From assembly GCF_037975245.1 (NCBI RefSeq), contig NC_092568.1, positions 24,721,501-24,785,500 of the forward strand: a DNA stretch of 64,000 nucleotides. The letters are read 5' to 3'. Made by a program: the position numbers and the translations under genes. The DNA comes from Apostichopus japonicus (lineage: Eukaryota > Echinodermata > Holothuroidea > Aspidochirotida > Stichopodidae). Shown in pieces: positions 36,375 to 47,663 of the stretch (positions are counted from its first letter, which is position 1; every line of letters starts with the position of its first letter). The notes beneath the pieces were generated by a model, which was given only the letters and a program-made list of their open reading frames with translations, ran no database searches and had not been told where the DNA came from.

Positions 36375-39300
36375 TTACTTGATTAGAAACCCTTCACCGA
36401 ATACATCGTCAGCCTCTCTGATGAAGGTTGCTTCGCCGCAGAAATGTCCTCGACCTTTGACCTCTACGATAATACCTTTGTGTTTACCAACAGTCGATTC
36501 ACGCAGAACCGTTCCAGTAAACTGAGATCCGGTTTTACCGTTCTGAAATACTCGTTTCTGGCCGATGCTGATCTGGCGTTTATGGTATTGCACAGCTAAC
36601 CGTGATGTAAGTCCAGAGCCACAAGGACTTCTGTCAACCTATCAAATGTTTTGTAAAAAATCAAGAGAAGAATAAGATTTTTTTAAATTTTTTTATTTCT
36701 TAAAACGGAGATCTTATATTGTGTGAGGTATATTAATATGTATAGATGTTATAATGAATTAGCTCAATGTCTAAACATTTCACTCACATGATAAACTCTT
36801 ATTTATGATATATTGATGTAAATATTTACAACTGGTATCTAAATGTATGAATCCACAGATATGCATTTGAATACATTATATCTTAATCCTATATATACTA
36901 AAACTGAGGCAAACGTTATAACCTACTATTGTGAAATTATTTTCTGATCACCTCAACATAACAACAGCAACTCCGTACTTTCTTCAGCGTCCTCGTATAA
37001 GTTTCATTTACGATTTCTTTTATCATTTCCGTATATCAGTTTCTAACAAAAATCTTAATGACGTTACTACATTAAACTGAACCTTTTCATCTCCAAATAC
37101 TGAAATATTCAAAGTTGGTTGCTCCGACCATTCGTCGTTTCCATCAGTGATGACAACGCCACAAATGAAGGACAAGTCGTCATTCGATGGATGACGAATG
37201 GTTATGGTTCCTCTCACTGCGTCGAATACAGCAGAAGCCGCTTTACTAATGACGTTAACCGGAGACGTTGAGACGTTAATCCCTAAATCGGAATCGCGTA
37301 CGATTGCGAAAAACGATCCTCCATATGAAACATCGACTGATACTTTTCCATAGTCTGGAACTTCTACTTCCACGTCTATAAATATATTGATGAAAATTTA
37401 CAAAATAATTGATAAATAAATAAAAACATTTTCATTTTAATATTTAACGAAATACATTTTCTCGGTCCTCGCACATCTAAATCTGCAGCTAACCGTTGCA
37501 GAACTCCAACACCCCCGGTTCCTACGCCCTTGCACTCCACCTTGTAGTCTCAGGTTATCTGTTTTATGGAAATTTATATAAGAGCAGTCATTGTAAACCG
37601 CATACGATTTTTCTTAATTTGCCCCCGAAGCATTTAAATCAGAATGACTCTAATAGCTGTGAAGGGGAACGTATACGTTCGAGGAGTGTAGCATATCACT
37701 TAGCTCTTTAAATAATGACAAATCTCCTGGCAGTGATGGCCTTTCAGCAAATTTTTATAAAAAGGTTTGGTATCTTCTGGGGAACTATGTAGTTGACTCT
37801 TTAAATTATTCCTACAATAATATCCATCTCTCTCATGAACAATCCATAGGCATTATTACCCTCATTCCAAAACCGGAAAAAGATTCTACCCACTTTAATA
37901 ATTACCGCCCAATTTCTTTACTGAATACGAACTCTAAGATTGGTGCAAAGGCTATCGCTGCTAGACTGAAATGTGTCATTGAAACTATCATTGGTCCAAA
38001 CCAAACAAGTTTTTTACGCGGGCGGTTTATTGGGGAAAATATCCGGTACGTTCTTGATCTTATTGATCACTGTAATTTCCACAAAATGTCAGGTTTTATG
38101 TTGTTCGTCGATTTCGAGAAGGCTTTCGACAAACTAGAGTGGAGTTTTCTTATAAGATCTTTAAGGTTTTTTAACTTTGGTCAAAGTTTCATAAATTGGT
38201 TTCGTACTTTTTACAGCAACTGCACAGCTTGTGTTTGCAATAATGGCTTTTCAACCGGGTTTTTTCGGTGCAGCGAGGCGTGCGTGAAGGCTGCCCGCTT
38301 AGCCCGTTTATTATATGTACTGAGGTTTTGGCTATCTATACAAAGTGTAGCAGATTACATGGTATTGAAATTGGTGGTATCGAAACTAAGCTTCTTCAGT
38401 ATGCGGATGACACCACATTCTTTCTGGACGGTAGCCAGTCATCCTTAAATGAAGCTCTCCGTATTCTTAACATTTATAAAATTTCGTCGGGTTTGACTAT
38501 TAATATGGATAAATCCATTTTGTTTCCTCTCGGGTCTTACGTCCATCTCCACCCTGCTTTTGTAAACAACTATAATCTAAAGTTTTCCGCTGGTCCTGTT
38601 AGCATGTCAGATATTTGGTTTACGCACAATGGGAACGATCTCTTTAGATTAAACTATATATCCAAACTTTCGAGGCTTAAAATCTGTTTGTGACTTTGGT
38701 CTACAAGAGATCTTACCCCGGTGGGCCGCAACGTTCTGGTTAAAAGTTATGCACTATCACAGCTTGTGTATTTGTTTTTGGTTCTTCCCAACCCACCGCG
38801 TAACTTTATGAAGGATGTAGAAAGTACCATTTTTGATTTAACTTGGTCAGGAAACCCGTATAAAGTCAAGCGAAACAGTGTCATTAATGGTTTAGATAAA
38901 GGAGGTTTAAATGCTGTGCATATCCCAAGTTTCATTAATAGTTTAAAATGTACCTGGATAAAGCGTTATTGCGATAACACTGAAGGAGTCTGGAAGCTAT
39001 TTTTTTACTGACAGTTTGTCCAAGTTAGGTGGTAAGCTGCTTGTTCAGTGTAATTGTAAGGCGAAAGATCTCCCATGCTTGTCTAATATGTTTGTAGACC
39101 AAACAGTTAGAGCCTTGTTGGAGGCTTCTTTTAATTCTCCCTCTGATAAGCTCGGTAATCAAATAATTTGGAACAATCATCATATTCGCATCAATAACAA
39201 GATTTTCTACTATGATTTCATGTACAAAAAGGGTGTGAAGTTTGTTTCGGATTTTTTTGACATTAACAATAAGGCCCTAAGTTACCACACTTTCAAAGAA

Positions 39301-42300
39301 AAGTTCCAGCTGGCACACTCTCCCTTTACTGTTACTGGGGACTGATCCGCAGTATCCCTCTTCAGTGGAAGCAGAGTGGGTGTGGCATAAATGACATTAC
39401 TAATTTAAATATTGATTTATTTGATAACATATTGTACAGGTTTTGTTTCTCAGTATCTTTATCGTAATTTCTACATGACTAAAATCGCCGTGGAGCCAAC
39501 TGCATGCTATGGCCAAATGGAAAGCAGAGTTTAGGGGTTTCAGTTGTCACGATTGGAGTAACATTTTCAGTATGCCCTGGTACTCTATTTCTGAGACGAG
39601 ACTCTCCTACTTTCAATTCCGTTTCTTACATAGAATTCTTCCAACCAACAGACTCCTTAACCTCATGGGTATCTCTGACAACACGTTATGTTCATGCTGT
39701 AAAATTGATATTGAAACCATTCTTCACCTTTTCTGGGAATGTCACATCACTTCTTCTTTTATAGGTGAAGTGGTCAGTAAGGTTATTGGTATAAATGTTC
39801 ACTTCACAAAAGAGGGTTTCTTCTTCGGGTTTGTATTAAAGAAACGTCACCCTTATAATTTTCTCATTCTTCATCTTAAGTTCTATATTTTCAGTAACAA
39901 GCGTCAAAATAAGACCTTAAGTTGTAATGAATTTATTCATAAGTTCGCGTTTGCATTAAAGGTGGAGAACTATATTTTTCGTCATAACAAAAAGAATAAT
40001 AAGAATAAAATTAATTTCGAGGAACTCAAGGATGCTTTCTCCTCATTAATAAAAACCTCAAATATTTATTTTTTCGCAATTTCCGCATCTTCAATTGTTA
40101 TATTTTGCTGTTATTCATTGTAATATTTTCTAGTAAGTCTGGGATTCTTCTTGTGGTTATTCTTCTAATTGTTCTTATCATACTTATTTGTTTCTATCCG
40201 CCACGTTGGTCGTTATTATACTGCATGGTGTTGCTCAATTTCATTGTTATTTAACGTTTGCTATTTTTGAATGGATACGTTATTTGTATATTAATGTATA
40301 GTTGAAATAAACGGAGCGGGAAAAAAAAGTCTCAGGTTATCTCACTTTTAAGAAAGTCATCAGCAGGCACAAAGTATATACAGGAGTTCTTATTGCTATA
40401 AACAAACGCTATTATTTGTATTAATAATACAGACCTGAATCATCATTATTCCTTTCAAGCCTCATAATGTCACTACTTATATATATCTTGAATATCTTGT
40501 ACTATAATCCACGTGGATCTCCCCTTTCATAAATCCATCGTTCTTAAAGTGCAAAGATAAGAAAACGATACTCCTTGACCTCGATAGACATGAACTTTCA
40601 GACTACAATATTACCAATCACTCTCTAGCTACCAAAACAAGTTACCTTCAAATTATTGACTATACATGGCTTTACTGAACATGCACCACATTATCACAAT
40701 TACTTTCTCACTCAGACCGATTTTGTTCGACCAAACAATTACTACCGCTCGCCTATAGACACCAATGGGACGAATTTTAAGACCGACATTGACAACTAAA
40801 TGAACGCGGACCCTATACTCTGTCAAACTTCGACAACATTGGCTCAACTCATGGACGCCATTGCTAAAACCCGTTCCTGCGCAGTTAGTAACAGTGTCTT
40901 CAATAATTGCCCTCTCAAGAAAGCCCCCCTCCCCCCCCCCCCAAAAAAAATAATAATAATAGGAAGTGGCCTCTGAAAAACAATATTCTGACATTTATCA
41001 AAGCCAGGAGAAAGATATAAGGAGAGAGTATACTGCACTACTAGAGACCCCAGACTTTACGAAGAGAAAAATAAAATAAAAAAACAAACAAACAAATTTG
41101 ATATGATCCGTCGGCAGAAAAACAAGTAAATTAAAGACAACTTGTAGCGAGATCGCATGGTCAATATGAGGCTGTATTTTATGAAGAAAGTTAACAGTCT
41201 CCCTAAGCCATTCGGCCTAGGGAGACTGTTAACTTTCTTGATCCGAGCCACGGTAATAAAACCAGCTATTTCTAATTATAACACTACAGTACTGGCCATC
41301 GTATTGTTAACTTGTGTGACCAATTGATCTCCTCGTTAGGACTTTCCCTACCATTTTTTTTGACATCTCTAAAGGTGTAAATTACGACAAAGCTTTCAAA
41401 AACCGCATTGATAATGTGTTAACTCCAACCCGGTGTATTTTACAACACGATACCGTATACTAACCTATACAGGCATTGCCTAGCTATAGATTGGCTCAGC
41501 CACCGTTCAGTGGACAATCGACGAGGTATAAATATTACATGTTATCGAGGGACTGTATACTAAACATTCAACCCGCTTCATGGCATTGGTTCACCCATTC
41601 CCCTGTGCAACACTAAAGTATTGAAGTCAATGTCAAAGCCTGGATGTTCGGATTCTTATTTCGTCGTTACTTTCCCCGAATCTCACCTGAACCGTTCGTG
41701 ATCTTGTTGGTAGGGCGAAATTCGTTCCCTAAACAATTTAGCAATTTCGCGATTGTAGATTGTTCTAAAGCTATAAATAGCAAACTTGTGCTCACCAAAA
41801 TAGGAAATTTCGTAAAAATAAAATCGCGCAATTGTACTTGACCTAGTTTGCCCATGCAAACTGTATTTAGAGTTTAGGAACACTGTAACTTATGTTGCAC
41901 TCGCTGTGACACACTTATTACATTACGTGACAGGCGGAACAACAAGTTACTTGACTAGAACGGCGACCATGGCTTACTATTTCATTGAAAAACCATCACA
42001 TACATAAAGTCATATACGCTATTCCTGAAATTACTAAATTACCTGATATTTTGAATGTACTTTAGATAACAAAGATTGAGTGAACAGAAACAACCTGTAC
42101 TCCCGATGGGTTATACCTTCGATGCACCCTGCTGGGAGTTACCGTATTGGTTTGTGGCCATGTATATGCATGATAATATGTAATTTAATTCTACCTATCA
42201 TGTATAGCTGACTTGTATGAGCTATAAGCAAATAAGAGACATGATTGAACCCTGCGATGCCATGGTTAAATCTCTTTACCCTCTTCAGTGCAAACGGCTA

Positions 42301-42866
42301 AAACCCCTTCCCCCTCCCACCCCGTGTCCTTATAAGAAAATGCCTCGCTCGTGCATGCACGCTGGGGACTCACCTTGATGTGACACGAATGCCGTTACAC
42401 TTTCAAAGCGCACGTCTCCTGTCTTTCCGCCTGTGTATTCTACTAATGCTCTCACCAATCCACAGGGGCATTCGATATTGACTTCTGTTTCTGGTTCAAT
42501 AGGGGTGACGTATCCGTACTCAATCGCAAAACGACATAGCGAAATCACTCCATGGCCACACATGGTACCGTATCCATTGTTATGCATAAAGAACACCCCA
42601 AGATGAGCCAGTGGATGGCGAGGCGTGACAAGGACTGCTCCGTACATGCAGCGGTGTCCTCTGGGCTCTAAAATCAACATCTTCCGTAAATGGTCCTCAT
42701 TCTTCTTGGCAAAAGTCATTTTCTCTAAGACTGTCTTACCTTCCAATATCGGATAACCGGAAACAATTATTCGAACTGGTTCTCCTCCAGTATGCATCTC
42801 CACAGTTTGTAATCGAAATTCACTTGATTGTACAGTGGAACCATTGCTTCGTGGTACGAGCGCCAT
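36375..42866 (-). CDS. Proline racemase / hydroxyproline dehydratase family enzyme, three exons
   Basis: Exons 42866-42374, 37375-37083 and 36638-36375 join in phase into 349 residues, close to human L3HYPDH (about 354). The family acts on the alpha-carbon of proline or hydroxyproline through two facing catalytic residues. Landmarks are EMHTGGEP at 23-30, GHRCMYGAVL at 70-79, the first catalytic Cys103 in MCGHG, NIECPCGLV at 130-138, YGGSFFAIV at 182-190, VVITDG at 238-243, and the second site DRSPC268GSG. Vertebrate L3HYPDH has Thr at the second site and is a trans-3-hydroxy-L-proline dehydratase, whereas racemases and 4-hydroxyproline epimerases have Cys. This orthologue therefore has a racemase/epimerase-type pair, so I leave the symbol blank. 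No targeting peptide is seen. Intron 1 (5 kb) contains a LINE; intron 2 is 444 bp. Confidence 0.95.
37546..37560. repeat. Target-site duplication, left copy
   Basis: AGTCTCAGGTTATCT, identical to 40328-40342. The two copies delimit the LINE inserted in intron 1 of the L3HYPDH-like gene. Confidence 0.9.
37561..40327 (+). mobile_element. 5'-truncated L1/Tx1-like LINE with target-site duplication
   Basis: A 2.77-kb insertion, antisense to the host gene, ending in a short A-run after 'ataaacggagcggg' and flanked by a perfect 15-bp duplication (37546-37560 and 40328-40342). The 5' endonuclease part is missing. The remainder encodes reverse transcriptase and a C-terminal zinc-binding segment (see 37718-40123). 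Confidence 0.92.
37718..40123 (+). pseudogene. Frameshifted LINE reverse transcriptase
   Basis: The frame starts NDKSPGSDGLSANFY, then SIGIITLIPKPEK, NNYRPISLLN, the palm motif MLFVDFEKAFDKLEW (about 38098-38142) and GVREGCPLSPF after a frameshift near 38268. The catalytic box LLQYADDTTFFLDG lies at about 38390-38431. A stop at 38693 and further frame changes near 39016 and 39509 follow. The last open part (39509-40123) has SCCKIDIETILHLFWECH, a zf-RVT-like cysteine/histidine segment typical of L1/Tx1 relatives. Several disruptions mean no functional protein. Confidence 0.88.
41184..41239. repeat. Near-perfect hairpin: 26-bp arms, 4-nt loop
   Basis: The left arm 41184-41209 (aagaaagttaacagtctccc then taagcc) pairs with the right arm 41214-41239 at 25 of 26 positions. 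The loop is 'attc'. It lies in intron 1 of the L3HYPDH-like gene, and its function is unknown. The loop is too short for a standard microRNA precursor. Confidence 0.85.
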
Positions 42867-42884
42867 TATTATAAGTAGTTGTCG

Positions 42885-43037
42885 TATGTATAGTTCGTGA
42901 TAGCAATGCGAATGAGCAACTAGGACAACTGTATTTGTTTACAAATACGGGTCATTGTAGTGCGCGGTGGAGGTGAAAGTTATACAGTTGTACTATAGAT
43001 GTATGCTCTTTCGCATTTCTATCACGAACTATACATA
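42885..43037. mobile_element. Small palindromic MITE at the 5' end of the L3HYPDH-like gene
   Basis: The 33-bp terminal arms (42885-42917 and 43005-43037) are inverted repeats with 31 of 33 matches and begin TATGTATAGTTCGTGATAG. Inside, 'acaactgta' and 'tacagttgt' pair too, so the 153-bp unit is an imperfect foldback. It begins 19 bp upstream of the ATG and so covers the likely 5' UTR and core promoter. Confidence 0.8.
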
Positions 43038-43240
43038 ACTATACATACATAAATACAGGAAGTTGTTGATATTCAATGGAGGGATCTTTGTTACGAAGAA
43101 GCCAGATCGGCGTTTTAGTCAGGTGGCTTAGCAACTTTAACGTTACCGGCCGGACAAAAGTACCAAATTTGGCATGGAGTTTCTTTTCGACCTATCTATC
43201 GATTTTATCCGTGGAACCCACTTTATCGGTTCCGATTTTT

Positions 43241-43595
43241 CAAGATGGCGGCCAAAATCCAAGATGGCCGCCAGAAAAAAAAAGGAAATGTCATATATCT
43301 GGCTGTAAAAATCGGAGATGAACAAATGAGGGGTCAATTCAGGTGTTTCCGGGGCCACTGAAACAGATGATGATCATGGCATGTTGCTTGAGTAACCCAC
43401 TTCCAAGATGGCGGCCAAAATCCAAGATGGCCGCCAGAAAAAAAGGAAATGTCATATATCTGGCTGTAAAAATCGGAGATGAACAAATGAGGGGTCAATT
43501 AAGGTGTTTCCGAGCTCACTGAAACAGATGATGGTCATGGTATATTGCTTGGGCCACCCACTTCCAAGATGGCGGCCAGAATCCAAGATGGCCCC
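43241..43595. repeat. Tandem 162-bp repeats with paired AAGATGGCGGC motifs (left arm)
   Basis: 'caagatggcggcc' starts at 43241, 43404 and 43565, each followed about 20 bp later by 'caagatggcc'. Period 161-163 bp. Between them 'ggaaatgtcatatatctggc' and 'gatgaacaaatgaggggtca' recur. The mirrored set lies at 46372-46730. AAGATGGCGGC matches the known YY1-type consensus; binding here is inference. Confidence 0.85.
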
Positions 43596-44185
43596 CTGGA
43601 AAAAAAGGAAATTTCATATATATTCATTCCCCAGACCCCTGTGCCCTTTCTGATCGGGACCATCAAACCTTCCATCCTCAAACGTGTAAATGAAACCGGG
43701 CTAGCACCCTGACTATATGTTATGGCTGGTATTCTAATTGTGTCACTTTGGTTCAGGAAGCCACTTAGGACTTATTGTGGAACTTTGAGGTGTGATCGAC
43801 CGTGGATAGACACTGTCGCAAAGCCCGTTCTTATATGGGAGTTACGAGTGTCATGTGACTGATTACATTGAGTCAACTATATAATAGGGTAACCTGAGGG
43901 AAAACCGACCAGATGTGAATACCGACTCATTGAGAGATTTTGTACGATTGTGCACCCTTCATAAACACAACGTCAATTGTGCGAACAACACACGCTAAGC
44001 AGGTCACTAGTCATCTGAGGTATTAAAGTAGTCTTTTCGAACCTGTACTCCAGGGCTACTGTTAGCGAGGATCTCCAGGAAGACTTGTTGTCTGGTATAG
44101 CCAAGGCCCCCCCCCCCCCTCATAGTAAAACGATAGCTTGGGTTCGAATCCCTCCGTTGGTGAGCTCTGGACAGCGGTAGCAGCG

Positions 44186-45700
44186 ATGAAGAAGGGAAAG
44201 CCCCCGGTCACGATGGCCTCCCTGCTGAGTTCTATAGGACCTTCTGGGAGGTTCTCGGTGGGGACTTTAGAGACGTGTTCGCTACCGCTTTCCAATTGAA
44301 TTACATAAGCCAAACACAGAGGGCTGGAAATATTGTTCTCCTCCCGAAGTCGGGAGACCCTTTAGACCCTAATAGGCGTGCAATAACGCTGCTAAATCGG
44401 AACTACAAAATCCTGGCCAAAGCATTAGGAAATCGCTTAGCGGATGTGATGCCGGATATTGTAGGTCCTCTCCAGACTTGCGCTGTGCGAGTCCTTCGGA
44501 TTGAACTCGAATTTACTTAACGAATTTAATTAACGAATTTACTTCTGGTCCCTTCCCGGTTCGAAGGGGAGTCCGTCAGGTTTGTCCCCTCTCCCCGTTG
44601 TTGTATGTTCTCTTCAGCGAAACGCTCAGTACCTCGCTGGACAGATGCTTGGGATTTCGGCCTTTCAATGTACCGGGTGGGGCTAGAGTTAAATGCGTGC
44701 AATATGCCGATGACGTCACTTGTATTGTGTCGGACCTCGTCTCCTTCAAGCCTTTATCGAAGGTTTTGGCCACCTTCCAAGAGGCTTCTGGTGCCAGACT
44801 TAACAAGTCCAAGACCAAAGGACTGCGTTCAGGAGGTTGGCGTGGCCAATCCCTCCCGTTCGATGCTACTTGGTCGGATGTCATGATCAGGGTAATCGGT
44901 ATCTGGCTAGGTTATGGTGCCCCGGAGGCCACCACTTGGGCCGAGAAGGCTGATCAGGTGGAGGCAAGGCTCAACACATTCAATCGGAGGTGACTCTCCC
45001 TCCCTGGGAAGGTAAGTTGTCAATCGTTTTATTGTTCCTCTCCTTTGGTATCCTGGTACGGTGATCGCTGCACCAGATTATGCCTTGGTGCGATTGGAGA
45101 GGATCATTTTTTATTTCATTAAGGGAAAGTGCAAACCAAACTTTCTCAAAAGGACCGTTCTGTAAAAGACCCCCTTGAGCGGGTGGGCATGGTTTGGTAC
45201 ACCTACCATCTTAACTGCGCTTTCTCCTTTTGAAAGGTTTTTTCGTTGCGTTTGAGAATCCCTTTGCCGTTTGCCTTTTTGTTAGGTTCTGGGGTGGTTT
45301 TCTTTTTCGCCACTACTGGCCCGGATCCTTTTCCAACAACCGGCTTCGGGGGTGTATACTAAGATTGGTGACTCACTTAACAGAATCAAAGAGGAGGGTG
45401 GGCCAGATGTTCTGCTGAACGTGGCCCCCTCGGCTTGCCAAACCATCATCTCTCCAGGTGTGTGGCAGTCTGTGTGTTGTAAGTCACTAGATAGCCGTCT
45501 CCTGGACTTGGCGAGGAGGATTGCACATGGGGTCCTCATCACTAACCATTTCGCCTAGTCAGGTGGCGATTAGGTTATGGGATTTGTCCCTGTAAGGGCT
45601 GTAAAGCCATCAGGACTATTCAATACCTTTTGCTGGAGTGTCCCTTTGTCCGGTTGGTGTGCCTTCATTATTGGTGTTATTGGTTGTTATTGTTGTTGTT
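44186..45700 (+). pseudogene. Degenerate LINE reverse transcriptase inside the foldback element
   Basis: EEGKAPGHDGLPAEFY then RTFWEVLGGDFRDVF (44189-44280) and NIVLLPKSGDPLDPN (44330-44374) are RT fingers/palm sequences of the L1/Tx1 type. After an internal deletion, VRQVCPLSPLLYVLFSETL (44571-44630) leads to VKCVQYADDVTCIVSD with the catalytic YADD (44690-44737). Later frames give a zf-RVT-like cysteine segment near 45590-45650. The palm D-box is missing and frames shift, so it is dead. It is a different lineage from the LINE at 37561-40327. Confidence 0.82.
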
Positions 45701-46296
45701 GTTTTAGTTATTAGTGTTATTGGTTGACCTCAGATGACTAGTGACCCGACTTAGCGTGTGTTGTTCGCAGAATTGACGTTGTGTTTATGAAGGGGGGGGG
45801 GGGGGAGGGTTGTCTATACCAGACAACAAGTCTTCCCGGAGATCCTCGCTAAAAGCAGCCCTGGAGTACAGGTTCGAAAAGAACGACCTAAATACCTCAG
45901 ATGACTAGTGACCTGACTTAGCGTGTGTTGTTCGCACAATTGACGTTGTGTTTATGAAGGGTGCACAGTCGTACAAAATCCCTCAATGAGTCGGTATTCA
46001 CATCTGGTCGGTTTTCCCTCAAGTTACCCTATTATATAGTTGACTCAATGTAATCAGTCTTACATGACACTCGTAACTCCCATACAATAACGGGCTTTGC
46101 GACAGTGTCTATCCACGGTCGATCACACCTCAAAGTTCCCCAATAAGTCCTAAGTGGCTTCCTGAACCAAAGTGACACAATTAGAATACCAGCCATAACA
46201 TATAGTCAGGGTGCTAGCCCGGTTTCATTTACACGTTTGAGGACGGAAGGTTTGATGGTCCCGATCAGAAAAGGGCACAGGGGGTCTGGGGATTAT

Positions 46297-46352
46297 AATA
46301 TATATATATAATATATATATAATATAATATATATAATATATATATATATAAT
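46297..46352. repeat. AT microsatellite in right arm of the foldback element
   Basis: 'atatat' blocks separated by 'aatat'. Absent from the corresponding left-arm site near 43620, so it arose or expanded after the arms formed. Confidence 0.85.
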
Positions 46353-46860
46353 ATGAAATTTCCTTTTTTTCCAGGGGGCCATCTTGGATTCTGGCCGCTA
46401 TCTTGGAAGTGGGTGGCCCAAGCAACATACCATGACCATCATCTGTTTCAGTGAGCTCGGAAAAACCTTAATTGACCCCTCATTTGTTCATCTCCGATTT
46501 TTACAGCCAGATATATGACATTTCCTTTTTTTCTGGCGGCCATCTTGGATTTTGGCCGCCATCTTGGAAGTGGGTTACTCAAGCAACATGCCATGATCAT
46601 CATCTGTTTCAGTGATCCCGGAAACACCTGAATTGACCCCTCATTTGTTCATCTCCGATTTTTACAGCCAGATATATGACATTTCCTTTTTTCTGGCGGC
46701 CATCTTGGATTTTGGCCGCCATCTTGAAAAATCGGAACCGATAAAGTGGGTTCCACGGATAAAATCGATAGATAGGTCGAAAAGAAACTCCATGCCAAAT
46801 TTGGTACTTTTGTCCGGCCGGTAACGTTAAGCCCCAAAATTGTTGCTAAGCCACCTCACT

Positions 46861-47423
46861 ATTTGGGTCATTAACGTAGACCAAAGCTAGGCTATATTGT
46901 GTAATGTTTGTGTAAGGTTTCAAAGTTGTTGTTTTTGTGGTGGAAGACCCTCTAATCCCCTTCATAGGAGTCGATTGCAATGACCCCAATACAGTCCCCT
47001 CCTTTATAGAAAACAGACCCCAATTCAGCCCCCCCCCCCCTTTATAGAAAACAGACGGCGTTCGAATATTTCATGGCAGCTCTTTCCTAATGCATGAAGC
47101 TGCTGCTGTTATGACCGTGGCGCCATTCAAGATTACGATTTCAAGTTGGTTCTTAAGTCAGGAAAATAGGACTTAATACTCTGGTCGCCTGAACATGTCT
47201 CTGTGCTGTATAGTGTCGGGAGCTAGCTGTCAAAATCTCACTTCGTTCCAGTTTGCGAGCGAATTTGGGAAGGGGGGGGTGGGGGCAGTATCACACTGTG
47301 ACATAAAACCATTGTTTCCACCGAGGGAGTGGCCTGCAAAAATATGCATACGTTACTACATATCATATGATACTGGGTGCCAGTTGTATTGAGTCGGGCT
47401 TGACCGTCCTGCTGATATATGCC
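46861..47423. other. Intergenic DNA, no gene
   Basis: C-rich and G-rich tracts near 47030 and 47270. No coding or RNA feature that I can support. Confidence 0.4.
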
Positions 47424-47585
47424 GATCACGTGTAACGTGGCTTTCCATGCATGTCAGGGAGATGGGCGTGCACCATCTTTTGATATATTAATTAAGGGCA
47501 AAAAGACCTCCACCGTTTGTATTCCCATAGATATCTCAAGGCAATATATTCTGCAATACTTGTACGTACCCGTATATGCCGTGAG
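47424..47585 (+). repeat. Dispersed repeat, copy B
   Basis: Homologous to 32174-32340. Followed by a CT microsatellite (47590-47642) and AT repeats, then copy 2 of the TIR element. Confidence 0.75.
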
Positions 47586-47626
47586 TACTCTCTCCACCTC
47601 TCTCTCTCTCTCCACCCACCTCTCGG

Positions 47627-47662
<36 letters not shown>

Positions 47663-47663
47663 T

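Larger units (their letters stand above)
43117..46860. mobile_element. 3.7-kb foldback element with about 1-kb inverted arms
   Basis: The outer ends are inverted: AGTCAGGTGGCTTAGCAAC at 43117 and the reverse complement of AGTGAGGTGGCTTAGCAAC ending at 46860. The left arm runs to about 44115 and the right arm starts near 45725. Matched landmarks include the 'ccggccggacaaaagtacc' block, paired 'aagatggcggcc' repeats, 'gaaaccgggctagcaccctg', and 'gaaaaccgaccagatgtga'. The interior carries a degenerate reverse transcriptase. The right arm also has a partial tandem duplication (45725-45790 and 45895-45960) and an AT-rich insert (46297-46352) absent from the left. No transposase is seen. No clear target-site duplication. 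Confidence 0.85.

Noticed and set aside
41184-41239. MicroRNA precursor
   Set aside because: The stem is nearly perfect and the loop only 4 nt, unlike a normal animal pre-miRNA with a bulged stem and larger loop.
44130-44165. tRNA gene suggested by GGTTCGAATCC
   Set aside because: Only the B-box-like segment is present; no A box or stems at the right distance.
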